A DNA stretch of 64,000 nt from Pseudomonadota bacterium (GTDB taxonomy: Bacteria > Desulfobacterota > Binatia > UBA9968), in NCBI GenBank assembly GCA_021324155.1, contig JAJPJQ010000049.1, forward strand, positions 1 through 64,000. The letters run 5' to 3'. The stretch's first letter is position 1; every line of letters starts with the position of its first letter. Position numbers and translations under genes: made by a program. Positions 8,537 to 16,865 of the stretch are shown one piece after another. The notes beneath the pieces were generated by a model. It saw only the letters and a list, made by a program, of their open reading frames with translations, was not told where the DNA came from and did no database searches.

Positions 8537-8920
8537 ATGAAAAAGGTTTCTGCGCTGCTATTGGCAGCTATTTTTGCCGCAGTGCTGCTGATCCCGGCCC
8601 AGAGCTTCGCCTATTGGCGGGGTCCGTGCTGCGGCCCGCGCGTGGTCTATCGCGGCCACGGCTACCCTGGAGCCGCGATCGCCGCAGGAGTGCTGGGCGG
8701 CATAGCGACCGGGATCTTTCTCGGGGGTGTTCTGGCGCCGCCGCCGGTTGTTGCCGCGCCGGCCTATCCGCCTCCGCCGCCACCCGGCGACGCGTACAAT
8801 TCCGGCTATGCCGACGGCTACCAGCAGGGGATTGAGCGCGGGCAAGCGGAGCGCTACCGTCAGGGCCGCGACCGTGGCTATCAGGAAGGCTACGACGCTT
8901 CCCGCTCGGGGCGATACTAA
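8537..8920 (+). CDS. Exported glycine-zipper protein with Tyr/Arg-rich tail
   Basis: 127 aa with signal peptide (MKKVSALLLAAIFAAVLLIP, ending SFA). A Cys-Cys motif (GPCCGPR) is followed by a glycine-zipper hydrophobic segment GAAIAAGVLGGIATGIFLGG (about 46-65), a proline stretch, then a G/Y/Q/R-repeat tail (GYQQGIERGQ, YRQGRDRGYQEGY). The glycine-zipper core is identical for 15 residues to that of the larger protein at 12850, so these are paralogous. ATG chosen for AAAGGAG at 7-nt spacing. Glycine zippers often mediate membrane insertion or oligomerisation. Confidence 0.75.
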   Translation: MKKVSALLLAAIFAAVLLIPAQSFAYWRGPCCGPRVVYRGHGYPGAAIAAGVLGGIATGIFLGGVLAPPPVVAAPAYPPPPPPGDAYNSGYADGYQQGIERGQAERYRQGRDRGYQEGYDASRSGRY

Positions 8921-8953
8921 CTTCATTCGCAAGGGTTTTCTGGGGAGGCTAAA

Positions 8954-9292
8954 GTGAAGACGGCTCTACTCGCAATCGGTACGGCAGCTCTACTCTTCGT
9001 TTTTTCTCCTCCCGCGCGCGCGCAAGTGTCGTACGGATACGATCCGTACGGCGCTTATGCGCAGCCCGACTATCAGGCCTACGATCCATACTATCAGCTG
9101 CACGTGCTTCACTATCAGCTCTATCTCCAGCCGTACGGCTACTATTATTATGCCGCGCCGCCAATCGTTGTCCCCGGCGCGCCCGTTGTCGTCGCGCCGC
9201 GCGTCGCTGCCCCGGCTGTCGCAACGCCGGGTGTTGTCAGCCGCCCGGCGCCGGCGCTGAGATCCGCAATTCCCGTCGTAAAACGCAGATAA
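8954..9292 (+). CDS. Exported Tyr/Pro/Val-rich protein
   Basis: 112 aa from GTG 8954 with GGAGG upstream. The signal peptide (MKTALLAIGTAALLFVFSPP, ending ARA) is followed by a Tyr/Gln-rich block (YDPYGAYAQPDYQAYDPYYQ) and a Val/Ala/Pro-rich block. Its style matches the Tyr-rich neighbours, but it is not a close copy. No recognised domain; probably a periplasmic or surface protein of the same set. Confidence 0.72.
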   Translation: MKTALLAIGTAALLFVFSPPARAQVSYGYDPYGAYAQPDYQAYDPYYQLHVLHYQLYLQPYGYYYYAAPPIVVPGAPVVVAPRVAAPAVATPGVVSRPAPALRSAIPVVKRR

Positions 9293-9301
9293 GGAGAATT
9301 T

Positions 9302-9775
9302 ATGACGCTTAAGAAAATCGTGCTTACGGCGGGCGCTATCGCTCTTAGCGGATCGCTTGCGCTCTCCGCGGCGATTGCCGATTCCGGTTTCGGCCGCCCC
9401 GGCATAAGGGGAAGAATGGGCGCGCCGCTCTTTAGCCAGCTGCAATTATCGGATACACAGCGCTCTGAAATTCACGATATCTTTACGAACAGCCGCGACA
9501 CGATTCGCCCGCTGATGCAGCAGCTGCGCGAAAAGCAGGCCGCGCTCAGGCAGTCGTCCGAGGGCGCCTTCGACGAAGCCGCCGTAAAGGCGCAGGCGCA
9601 GGATATCGCGTCGCTGCAAGCGCAGTTGATCGTCGCGCGCGCGCACATCCGCAACCAGGTGCTCGGCGTGTTGACGGACGACCAGAAAGCACGATTGAGC
9701 GAGCTGCGCGCCGAGCGCATGCAGCAGTTCCGCGAATGGCGCCGGCAGCACTCCGCGCCTTCGGAGCAGTCGTAA
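9302..9775 (+). CDS. Spy/CpxP-like periplasmic protein (LTXXQ family)
   Basis: 157 aa with signal peptide (about 1-27). Two LTXXQ-type motifs, LSDTQRSEI and LTDDQKARL, frame a helical region, as in Spy, CpxP and the heavy-metal-resistance CnrX-like fold. Spy-like proteins are dimeric ATP-independent chaperones of the periplasm induced by envelope stress. Strong AAGGAG ribosome binding site. Its presence after an ECF sigma pair fits an envelope-stress regulon. Confidence 0.85.
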   Translation: MTLKKIVLTAGAIALSGSLALSAAIADSGFGRPGIRGRMGAPLFSQLQLSDTQRSEIHDIFTNSRDTIRPLMQQLREKQAALRQSSEGAFDEAAVKAQAQDIASLQAQLIVARAHIRNQVLGVLTDDQKARLSELRAERMQQFREWRRQHSAPSEQS

Positions 9776-9808
9776 ATTACGGCGTGAAGCCGTATCGGAC
9801 GGCGGCCA

Positions 9809-11128
9809 ATGGCGCTGACTGAAGATCAGAAGATACGCCATTTTTTAGGCCGCGCGAGCTTCGGTGCCACTGCGGCCGAGATCGAGAAAGTCAAAGCCAA
9901 AGGCATTCCCGCCTATCTCGAGGAGCAGCTCGAGCCCGATCGGCTCCCCGATCCTCTGGTCGAAGAAAAATTAAAAAGCCTCAAGACTTTGAGCCTCAGC
10001 GGCTCGGAGCTGCTGGAGCTCTATCCGCCCCAGCAGCAGGCTGCGGCGAAGGGGATGACGCCGGCGCGGGATCAGTCGCCGCGCTTTGTCATTGCCGAGC
10101 TCCAGCGCGCGAAGATCCTGCGCGCCGTCTACAGCGCGCGTCAACTACAGGAAGTCATGATCGACTTCTGGACCAATCACTTCAACGTTTTCGCCGCCAA
10201 AGGCGTCGACCGCTGGCTCGTCACCGAGTACGAGCGCGAAACCATCCGTCCGCGCGCGCTCGGCCGTTTTCGCGATCTGCTGCTGGCCACCGCGCAGAGC
10301 CCGGCGATGTTGTTTTATCTCGACAACTGGCTGAGCTCGAGTCCCGACGCGGCGCTTAGCCGCGCGCGCACCGGCAACGGCGCTATCCGCAAGGGGGGCA
10401 TCAACGAAAACTACGCCCGCGAGCTCATGGAGCTGCACACGCTCGGCGTCGACGGCGGCTATACGCAGAAGGATGTCGGCGAGGTCGCGCGCTGCTTCAC
10501 CGGCTGGACTATTCGCCAGCCGCGCGGCAGGCCGGAATTTCTTTTCGACTCGCGCATGCACGACCGCGGAGCCAAGACCGTGCTCGGAACGACGATCGCC
10601 GCCGGCGGGGGCGTCGAGGACGGCATTAAGGTCGTCGAGCTTCTCGCCAGCCACCCGTCGACCGCCCGCTTCATCTCCACCAAGCTCGTTCGCCGCTTCG
10701 TCCGCGACGATCCCCCGGCCGCCCTCGTGGCGCGGGCGGCGGATGTGTTCCGCGACAGCGGCGGCGACATGAAGGCGGTGCTGCGCGCGATTTTCTCGGC
10801 GCCGGAATTTTTCTCGCCGGAAGCCGTCGGCGCGAAAATTAAAAAACCGATCGAGCTCATCGCCAGCGCGCTGCGCGCCGCGGGGGGCGAGACCGACGCC
10901 GCGCAGCCGATTCTGCGCCATCTGGTCGCGATGGGCGAGCCGCTGTTTCTCTCGGTGCCGCCGACCGGCTTCCCCGATGTCGCCGCGACGTGGACCAGCC
11001 CCGATATGCTGCTCGCGCGCATCAATTTCGCCATCGACCTCACGGCCAACCGGATTCGCGGCACGCGAATCAAAGCCGGCGCAGCGACGGCTCTGGCGCT
11101 CGCCGCGCCGGAATTTCAGGTGAGGTGA
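9809..11128 (+). CDS. DUF1800 domain protein
   Basis: 439 aa. The N-terminal motif LGRASFGAT and internal NHFNVF...RWLVTEYERETIRPRALGRFRDLLLATAQSPAMLFYLDN are family hallmarks, as is ENYARELMELHTLGVDGGYTQKDV. No obvious signal peptide is visible. DUF1800 genes are nearly always followed by DUF1501, as here (1-nt gap). The biochemical role is unknown. Embedding inside a cluster of small exported proteins suggests an envelope or surface-assembly role. Confidence 0.9.
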   Translation: MALTEDQKIRHFLGRASFGATAAEIEKVKAKGIPAYLEEQLEPDRLPDPLVEEKLKSLKTLSLSGSELLELYPPQQQAAAKGMTPARDQSPRFVIAELQRAKILRAVYSARQLQEVMIDFWTNHFNVFAAKGVDRWLVTEYERETIRPRALGRFRDLLLATAQSPAMLFYLDNWLSSSPDAALSRARTGNGAIRKGGINENYARELMELHTLGVDGGYTQKDVGEVARCFTGWTIRQPRGRPEFLFDSRMHDRGAKTVLGTTIAAGGGVEDGIKVVELLASHPSTARFISTKLVRRFVRDDPPAALVARAADVFRDSGGDMKAVLRAIFSAPEFFSPEAVGAKIKKPIELIASALRAAGGETDAAQPILRHLVAMGEPLFLSVPPTGFPDVAATWTSPDMLLARINFAIDLTANRIRGTRIKAGAATALALAAPEFQVR

Positions 11129-11129
11129 C

Positions 11130-12350
11130 ATGGAACTCACGCGGCGGATGTTTTTAAAGACCTCGGGAATCGGGTTGTTGGCGCTCGGGCTGCCGCCCTC
11201 GTTCCTCGTGCGCGCCGCCGCAGCTGAAGCGGAAAGGAAGAACAAGGTCCTCGTGGTCGTCTTTCAGCGCGGCGGCATGGACGGTCTAAACGCCGTGATC
11301 CCATTCAAAGACCGCGCGTATTATGCTTTGCGGCCGACGATAGCCCTCGCGGAGCCGGGCTCCGGCAGCGATCGCGCCATCGATCTGGACGGCTTTTACG
11401 CATTGCATCCGGCGCTCGCGCCGCTCAAGCCCCTGTTCGCTGCCGGCCGGCTCGCCGTCGTCCATGCGGCCGGCTCGCCGGACAACAGCCGCTCTCATTT
11501 CGATGCGCAGGATTATATGGAGACCGGAACGCCGGGCGTGAAAAGCATTCGCGACGGCTGGCTCAACCGCCTGCTGCAATACGGCGCAGCCGGAGGGCCG
11601 CTGCGCGCGGCCGCGGTCACCTTTAGGATGCCGCGCATTCTCGCCGGCGACGCGCCGGCTCTGACGCTGACTTCGGTGGAGGAATTTCGCCTGCGCGATC
11701 CGCTGCTCGCGCCGGCGCTGGAACAGCGCTATGCGAATGTGAGCGATCCGCTGCTGCGCAAGAGCGCCGCGGGGCTATTCGACGCGATGCGGACGCTGCA
11801 AGCGACGGGCGCATTATCCGCGCCGCCGTCGAAAGAGGCATACCCGAGCGGCCGCTTCGGCGCGAGCCTGAAACAGATCGCGGCGCTGGTTAAATCGCAG
11901 GTCGGGCTCGAGATCGCCTTCACCGAAGTCGACGGATGGGATACGCACGTCGGCGAGGGCGGCGCGTCCGGCCAGATGGCGAATCGATTGAAAGAGTTTG
12001 GCGAGGGGCTGGCGACGTTTGCGCGCGACCTCGGCGAGCATATCGAAGACGTCGTCGTTGTGACGCTGTCGGAATTCGGCCGCACGGCGCGTGAAAACGG
12101 AAACCGCGGCACCGATCACGGCCACGGCAACGTGATGTTCGTCATGGGTGGAAAAGTCAAAGGCGGAAAAGTTTACGGCCGCTGGCCGGGACTCGACCCC
12201 GACGCCCTGTACGAAGGCCGCGACCTCGCTCTCACGACGGATTTTCGCGCCGTGTGCGGCGAGGTCCTTGCGCGTCATTTGGGCAGAACAGAACTCGACA
12301 AAATTTTCCCCGCATACCGGGCGCCGGCGCCGCTGGGCATCGTCACGTGA
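11130..12350 (+). CDS. DUF1501 protein (Tat-exported, sulfatase/phosphatase-like fold)
   Basis: 406 aa. A twin-arginine signal (TRRMFLKTSGIGLLALGLP) is followed by the DUF1501 core. RGGMDGLNAVIPF is near the N-terminus, SHFDAQDYMETG follows, and DGWDTHVGEGG, VVVVTLSEFGRTARENGNRGTDHGHGN and FVMGGKVKGGKVYGRWPGL are further on. The Asp/His-rich motifs suggest a metal-dependent alkaline-phosphatase-like fold, so a folded cofactor would explain Tat export. It forms a unit with the upstream DUF1800 gene. Confidence 0.9.
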   Translation: MELTRRMFLKTSGIGLLALGLPPSFLVRAAAAEAERKNKVLVVVFQRGGMDGLNAVIPFKDRAYYALRPTIALAEPGSGSDRAIDLDGFYALHPALAPLKPLFAAGRLAVVHAAGSPDNSRSHFDAQDYMETGTPGVKSIRDGWLNRLLQYGAAGGPLRAAAVTFRMPRILAGDAPALTLTSVEEFRLRDPLLAPALEQRYANVSDPLLRKSAAGLFDAMRTLQATGALSAPPSKEAYPSGRFGASLKQIAALVKSQVGLEIAFTEVDGWDTHVGEGGASGQMANRLKEFGEGLATFARDLGEHIEDVVVVTLSEFGRTARENGNRGTDHGHGNVMFVMGGKVKGGKVYGRWPGLDPDALYEGRDLALTTDFRAVCGEVLARHLGRTELDKIFPAYRAPAPLGIVT

Positions 12351-12538
12351 TTTGCTCAGCCATGAACGTTTTCGGGAACAGAACCTTTCCTGTACGCACA
12401 GGCATTTTACCTACCGGCAACCTTGACCTGCTCAAGCGAAGGTCTAAACTTTTAAATATAACCGCTTCGCAATGTGGACTTGTGGAGGGTAACAGAGGAA
12501 TAAAGAACATTCGACATCAGCCGGAAAGGAGACATGCC
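12351..12538. other. Intergenic region before Tyr-rich copy 2
   Basis: This contains a short hairpin (CCTGT-ACGC-ACAGG, about 12389-12402) followed by CATTTT, which could be a weak terminator for the DUF1800-DUF1501 unit. A GTCTAA at 12442-12447 resembles the ECF -10 box, but the nearest AACC box is 19 nt away, so a promoter here is doubtful. The last 25 nt are conserved with the region before copy 1. Confidence 0.35.
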
Positions 12539-12787
12539 ATGAAAAAGGCGTTTTTGTTGGGCGTGGTTATGATGCTCCTGATTCCGTCGGCCGGCTATGC
12601 GTGGCATAAACACTACTACGCGCCGTACTTCTATCCCTACGCATACGCTCCGTATCCTTATTTCGCTTACGCTCCGTATCCGTACTATCGACCATATCCG
12701 TATTACGGCTATGGACATTATTATCGGCCGTACCCATATTTCTACGGATATTACCCATCGTATCGTTATGGACCGTGGTACTGGTAA
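12539..12787 (+). CDS. Tyrosine-rich small exported protein, copy 2
   Basis: 82 aa. The signal peptide MKKAFLLGVVMMLLIPSAGY is nearly identical to copy 1. The mature chain is built of YAPYPYF/YRPYPYY units and ends WYW. Both DNA and protein show descent from the same ancestor as the gene at 8074, with the repeat region diverged more than the signal peptide. It has the same AAAGGAG ribosome binding site. A structural exported role is likely; no known domain. Confidence 0.78.
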   Translation: MKKAFLLGVVMMLLIPSAGYAWHKHYYAPYFYPYAYAPYPYFAYAPYPYYRPYPYYGYGHYYRPYPYFYGYYPSYRYGPWYW

Positions 12788-12849
12788 AGGCAGATCATTC
12801 TATTATAGTGGCGAATATTGTTGAGAGATTTTTGAAGGAGAGTCAGAAA

Positions 12850-13596
12850 ATGAAAAAGCTAGTTTCAACGCTGGGATTAATCGCCGCGCTGGCGTCGGCG
12901 TTACTGTTCCCGGCTCAGAGCTTCGCCGGCGGTCGCGGCGGCTTCGCTTCAGCGGGTCGCGGCGGCGCTGCCGCTGGGCGCGGCGGTTTTGCCTCTGCGG
13001 GTCGTGGCGGGTTCGCTTCCGCACCAGCTCGGGGGAACTTCGGTCCGAGTCGGGGAGGTTTTGCTTCGTCCGCGGGCCGTGCGTTCGCTGGAACTCCCCG
13101 TGGCTTCGCTCCGACCGCGGGGCGTGGGGGGTGGAATGGAGGCTGGCGTGGCGGCTCCTGGAACGGGGGCTGGCATGGCGGTTCATGGGGTGGCCGTAAC
13201 TTCTACGGTTCCCGTTTTGGTTTTTATCCTCGGTACGGCTACGGTCGTTTCCACTACGGCCACTGCTGCGGATACTATTACAACGGCGCCGCGATTGCCG
13301 CCGGGGTCTTGGGCGGCATCGCGACAGGCTTCTTGATCTCCCCTTTCTTGTATGGGCCGCCGGTCTATGCCGACCCGGGTTATTATCCGCCTCCGCCTCC
13401 ACCGGACTACGGGTATCCGCCGCCTCCCTATGATCCCGGCTATCCGCCGCCGTACGACCCTGGATACGACCAGGGACCGCCGCCGCCCGATCAGGAGCAA
13501 TACCAGAGCAATCCACCGCCTGCGCCGCAAAATCAGCAGTACCAGCAAAGCCCGTACTCGTCTGAGGGCTACAGGCCTGCTCAATATCGCTACTAA
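12850..13596 (+). CDS. Exported Gly-rich/glycine-zipper/Pro-Tyr-rich protein
   Basis: 248 aa with signal peptide (about 1-26, ending SFA). Segments in order: RGGFASAGRGG-type repeats (27-100), a WNGGWRGGSW Trp/Gly block, HCCGYY, the glycine zipper GAAIAAGVLGGIATG shared with the protein at 8537, then a Pro/Tyr tail (YPPPPPPDYGYPPPPYDPGY) and a Gln-rich end. It looks like an enlarged paralogue of that protein. Low-complexity Gly/Tyr/Trp composition is typical of structural or phase-separating surface proteins. Function unknown. Confidence 0.75.
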   Translation: MKKLVSTLGLIAALASALLFPAQSFAGGRGGFASAGRGGAAAGRGGFASAGRGGFASAPARGNFGPSRGGFASSAGRAFAGTPRGFAPTAGRGGWNGGWRGGSWNGGWHGGSWGGRNFYGSRFGFYPRYGYGRFHYGHCCGYYYNGAAIAAGVLGGIATGFLISPFLYGPPVYADPGYYPPPPPPDYGYPPPPYDPGYPPPYDPGYDQGPPPPDQEQYQSNPPPAPQNQQYQQSPYSSEGYRPAQYRY

Positions 13597-13617
13597 TTAG
13601 TTTGGGAGAGCGACTAG

Positions 13618-13648
13618 GCGATCGCGCCGGAAAACCCGGCGCGATCGC
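13618..13648. terminator. Bidirectional hairpin between convergent genes
   Basis: A perfect 13-bp GC-rich stem (13618-13630 with 13636-13648) and a 5-nt AAAAC loop lie between the plus-strand cluster and minus-strand glyQS. No T-run follows on either strand, so it may act as a bidirectional mRNA-end stabiliser or Rho-assisted terminator. Confidence 0.65.
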
Positions 13649-13661
13649 AGTCGTTGTGTGA

Positions 13662-15134
13662 TCACAAGCTGCTTGATTCTTTGGCGGGTATTTTGTAATC
13701 GGCGCTCGCCGCGATTTCGGCCCACGCACCTTCCATTAACTTAGACATAATCTCCGGAACGTTCGCGAGCGGTACGCGGATCTGCTGCATCGTATCGCGG
13801 TCGCGGATCGTCACCTTGTCATCCGCAGCGGCCTTGTCGTCGCCGACGGTCTGCACGTCGACGGTGACGCAGAACGGCGTGCCGACTTCGTCCTGACGCC
13901 GGTATAGGCGTCCGATCGAAGCCGTGTCGTCGTAAACGGAGTACCACCGCTTTCTCAGATCGGCGCAAAGTTTCTTCGCCGTCTCGACGATGCGGTCGTT
14001 TTTCTTGAGCAGCGGCAAGACGGCGATCTTCACCGGCGCAAGCTCGGGATGAAACCTCAGCACGACCCGCTTCTCGCCGCGCACCTCTTCCTGATTATAC
14101 GCGTCGACCATGAACGCCAGCGTCGCGCGGTCGGCGCCGGCCGACGGCTCGATGACGTAGGGAACGACTTTTTGTTTCGTCTCCTCGTCGAAATACTCCA
14201 GCGCCCTGCCGCTGAATTTCGCATGCTGTTTGAGATCGAAGTCGGTGCGATTGGCGATTCCTTCGAGTTCGCTCCAGCCCATCGGGAATTTATATTCGAT
14301 GTCCGCGGTGCGCTTGGCGTAGTGCGCGAGCTCGTCTTTTTCGTGCTCGCGGAGCCGCAGATTTTCCTTCGTCATGCCGTACTTCGGATACCAGGCGAAG
14401 CGCTCGTCGAGCCAGCGCTGGTGCCATTCCTCGTCGGTTCCCGGCATGACGAAGTACTCGATCTCCATCTGCTCGAACTCGCGCGTGCGAAACGTGAAGT
14501 TTCCCGGTGTGATTTCATTGCGGAAGGCTTTGCCGATCTGCGCGATGCCGAACGGCAGTTTCAGCCGCATCGACTGGAGCACGTTATCAAAATTGACGAA
14601 GATGCCCTGCGCGGTCTCGGGGCGTAGGTACGTCACCGCCGCCTCGTCTTCCACCGGCCCCATGAACGTCTTGAACATGAGGTTGAACTGGCGCGGCTCG
14701 GTGAGCTCGCCTTTGCCGCACGCGGGACAGAGCGACCGCCGATGGTTGCAATGCTTGCACGCCTCGCCGGCGGGAATGATGAATTTATTGCCCTTCGCCG
14801 CCTCGCAGTAGTGCGTCCACGGCTCCTCGTCGATCTTGTCGGAACGAAATCGCCGCTTGCACGCCTTGCAGTCCACCATCGGATCGGTGAAATGATCGAG
14901 ATGGCCGCTCGCCTTCCACACGCGCGTGGCCATGAGAATCGACGCGTCGAGACCGACCATGTCGGAGCGCAGCTCGACGTTGTCTCTCCACCACGCGCGC
15001 TTGACGTTATTCTTGAGCAGCACGCCGAGCGGCCCGTAGTCCCAGCACGACCCGGTGCCGCCGTAAATCTCGCTGGATTGAAAAATAAAGCCGCGCCGCT
15101 TGCACAGCGACACGATTGTTTCCATATCGGTCAT
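13662..15134 (-). CDS. glyQS: Glycyl-tRNA synthetase, single-chain alpha2 type
   Basis: 490 aa class II synthetase of the eukaryote/archaea/Firmicutes-like homodimeric type, not the alpha2beta2 type of most Proteobacteria. Visible class II features: [14 protein letters not shown] and CWDYGPLG at the N-terminus, a motif-2-like [25 protein letters not shown], and [13 protein letters not shown] near the C-terminal motif 3. A Cys-rich insertion ([17 protein letters not shown]) should bind zinc. An anticodon-binding domain ends the protein. It is probably cotranscribed with dapB. Confidence 0.95.
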   Translation of the reverse strand: MTDMETIVSLCKRRGFIFQSSEIYGGTGSCWDYGPLGVLLKNNVKRAWWRDNVELRSDMVGLDASILMATRVWKASGHLDHFTDPMVDCKACKRRFRSDKIDEEPWTHYCEAAKGNKFIIPAGEACKHCNHRRSLCPACGKGELTEPRQFNLMFKTFMGPVEDEAAVTYLRPETAQGIFVNFDNVLQSMRLKLPFGIAQIGKAFRNEITPGNFTFRTREFEQMEIEYFVMPGTDEEWHQRWLDERFAWYPKYGMTKENLRLREHEKDELAHYAKRTADIEYKFPMGWSELEGIANRTDFDLKQHAKFSGRALEYFDEETKQKVVPYVIEPSAGADRATLAFMVDAYNQEEVRGEKRVVLRFHPELAPVKIAVLPLLKKNDRIVETAKKLCADLRKRWYSVYDDTASIGRLYRRQDEVGTPFCVTVDVQTVGDDKAAADDKVTIRDRDTMQQIRVPLANVPEIMSKLMEGAWAEIAASADYKIPAKESSSL

Positions 15135-15170
15135 AGATATCCAACCATTATAAGCGAATGCGTAGGGTCC

Positions 15171-15971
15171 TTACAGCCCGAGCACGTCCTGCATGCTGTA
15201 GAGGCCTTTTTTCTGCTTCGCAAGCCAGACGGCTGCGCGGAGCGCGCCGCGCGCGAAGGTCTCGCGGTTCTGGGCGCGGTGGATGAACTCGACGCGCTCG
15301 CCGAGCCCGCCGAAGATCACCGTGTGCTCGCCGACGATGTCGCCTGCGCGGACGGAGAGCAGAGCGATTTCCTCTTTCGTGCGCTCGCCGACGATGCCCT
15401 TGCGGCCCGACACGCCGGCGGCGCCGAGATCCCGCTTCAGCGCCTTCGCGATCGGCTCGGCCAGCGCCAGCGCCGTGCCGCTCGGCGCGTCTTTTTTGAA
15501 GCGATGATGCGCCTCGATGATTTCGACGTCGTAATCGTCGCCGAGAATGCCGGCCACTTTACCCATGAGACTGACAAGCAGATTCACGCCCAGGCTCATA
15601 TTGGCCGAGATGAGGATTCGACCGTTGCGCGCGAGCTTTTCGATCTCTTCGCGCTGCTTCGGATCGAGACCGGTCGTGCCGATGACGATCGGCGCGTTTT
15701 TCCGCGCCGCGATACGCGCGTGCTCGAGCGTCGCCGCCGGCGCGGTAAACTCGATGACGACGGCTTCCTTTTTGAGCAGCGGCTCGAGCTCGGCGACGAT
15801 CGGAATCCCGAGCTTGCCTATGCCGGCGACCTCGCCGGCGTCTTTGCCGATCTGCGGATTGTCGGCCGACTCGACGGCGCCGGCGAGCTTCAAGCTCCGG
15901 CCCTCGTGAATCAGCCGGACCAGCGTCGCGCCCATCCGCCCCGCCGCGCCGCAGACGATTGCATCCAGCAT
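15171..15971 (-). CDS. dapB: 4-hydroxy-tetrahydrodipicolinate reductase
   Basis: 266 aa. It reduces the DapA product in lysine/diaminopimelate synthesis using NAD(P)H. The Rossmann motif VCGAAGRMG is at residues 6-14. The catalytic segment EIIEAHHRFKKDAPSGTAL (about 155-173) has the conserved His pair and Lys. It lies 1 nt downstream of dapA and last in the Lys branch of the supercluster. Confidence 0.97.
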   Translation of the reverse strand: MLDAIVCGAAGRMGATLVRLIHEGRSLKLAGAVESADNPQIGKDAGEVAGIGKLGIPIVAELEPLLKKEAVVIEFTAPAATLEHARIAARKNAPIVIGTTGLDPKQREEIEKLARNGRILISANMSLGVNLLVSLMGKVAGILGDDYDVEIIEAHHRFKKDAPSGTALALAEPIAKALKRDLGAAGVSGRKGIVGERTKEEIALLSVRAGDIVGEHTVIFGGLGERVEFIHRAQNRETFARGALRAAVWLAKQKKGLYSMQDVLGL

Positions 15972-15972
15972 A

Positions 15973-16851
15973 TTAGTTTTTGAGCAGGCCGAAATCGGCC
16001 ATTGCCTGCCGGAGCTTTTTCACGTTGCCTTCCGCCATCGGCGTCAGTGGCAGGCGCAATTCGTTGCTGCATTTGCCCATCAGCGCGAGCGCCGCTTTGG
16101 ATGGAATCGGATTGGTCTCGATGAACACCGCGCGGATGAGCGGAATCAGCCGGAGTTGCAGCTCGCGGCCTTTTTCCCAGTCGCCTTTGAGGCATGCCGC
16201 CGTGAGATCGGCCATTGCCTTCGGGGCGATGTTGGCGACGGTCGAGATGACCCCTTTGCCGCCGAGCGCCATCAGCGAATAAGTCAGCGAGTCTTCGCCG
16301 GAAAAAACCGCCAGCCGATCGCCGCAAAGACGGATCACGTCGATCGCCTGATCGACCGAGCCGGTCGCTTCCTTTACTCCGGCAACGTTTTTGATCTCGC
16401 TCAGGCGCGCGAGCGTCTCCGGCTCGATCTTCGAACCGGTGCGCGCGGGAATATTGTAGACGATGAGCGGGATGCCGACCGCCGCGGCGACGGCCTTGTA
16501 ATGCTGATAGATCCCTTCCTGCATCGGCCGATTGTAATAGGGCGAGATCAGGAGCGCGCCGTCGGCGCCCGCTCGCTCGGCGCCGATCGTGAGATCGATC
16601 GCCTCCTGCGTCGAGTTCGAGCCCGTGCCCGCGATCACCGGAACGCGCTTCTTGACCGCTTTGACGACCGCCTTGATCACGTCATGGTGCTCCGCATGGT
16701 CGAGCGTGGCGGACTCGCCGGTGGTGCCGCACGGCACAATGCCGTTGGTGCCGTTCTGGATGTGAAATTCGACGAGGCTCTCCAAGCTTTGCCAATCGAC
16801 CTTGCCGTTTTTGAACGGCGTCACCAGCGCGACGATGGAACCGGAAAACAT
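15973..16851 (-). CDS. dapA: 4-hydroxy-tetrahydrodipicolinate synthase
   Basis: 292 aa TIM-barrel aldolase that condenses pyruvate with aspartate semialdehyde. Key residues are visible: PCGTTGES (Thr pair), IVYNIPARTG (Tyr and oxyanion Arg) and GVKEATGS (Schiff-base Lys, about 161). Length is standard. It follows a lipoprotein gene and dapF in the same orientation, separated by short gaps. Confidence 0.97.
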   Translation of the reverse strand: MFSGSIVALVTPFKNGKVDWQSLESLVEFHIQNGTNGIVPCGTTGESATLDHAEHHDVIKAVVKAVKKRVPVIAGTGSNSTQEAIDLTIGAERAGADGALLISPYYNRPMQEGIYQHYKAVAAAVGIPLIVYNIPARTGSKIEPETLARLSEIKNVAGVKEATGSVDQAIDVIRLCGDRLAVFSGEDSLTYSLMALGGKGVISTVANIAPKAMADLTAACLKGDWEKGRELQLRLIPLIRAVFIETNPIPSKAALALMGKCSNELRLPLTPMAEGNVKKLRQAMADFGLLKN

Positions 16852-16865
16852 TTTCGCCTCCTACA

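Noticed and set aside
12416-12447. Third ECF-type promoter before the Tyr-rich copy 2
   Set aside because: GGCAACC and GTCTAA are present, but the 19-nt spacing differs from the 16/17 nt of the other two and the -35 box is degenerate.
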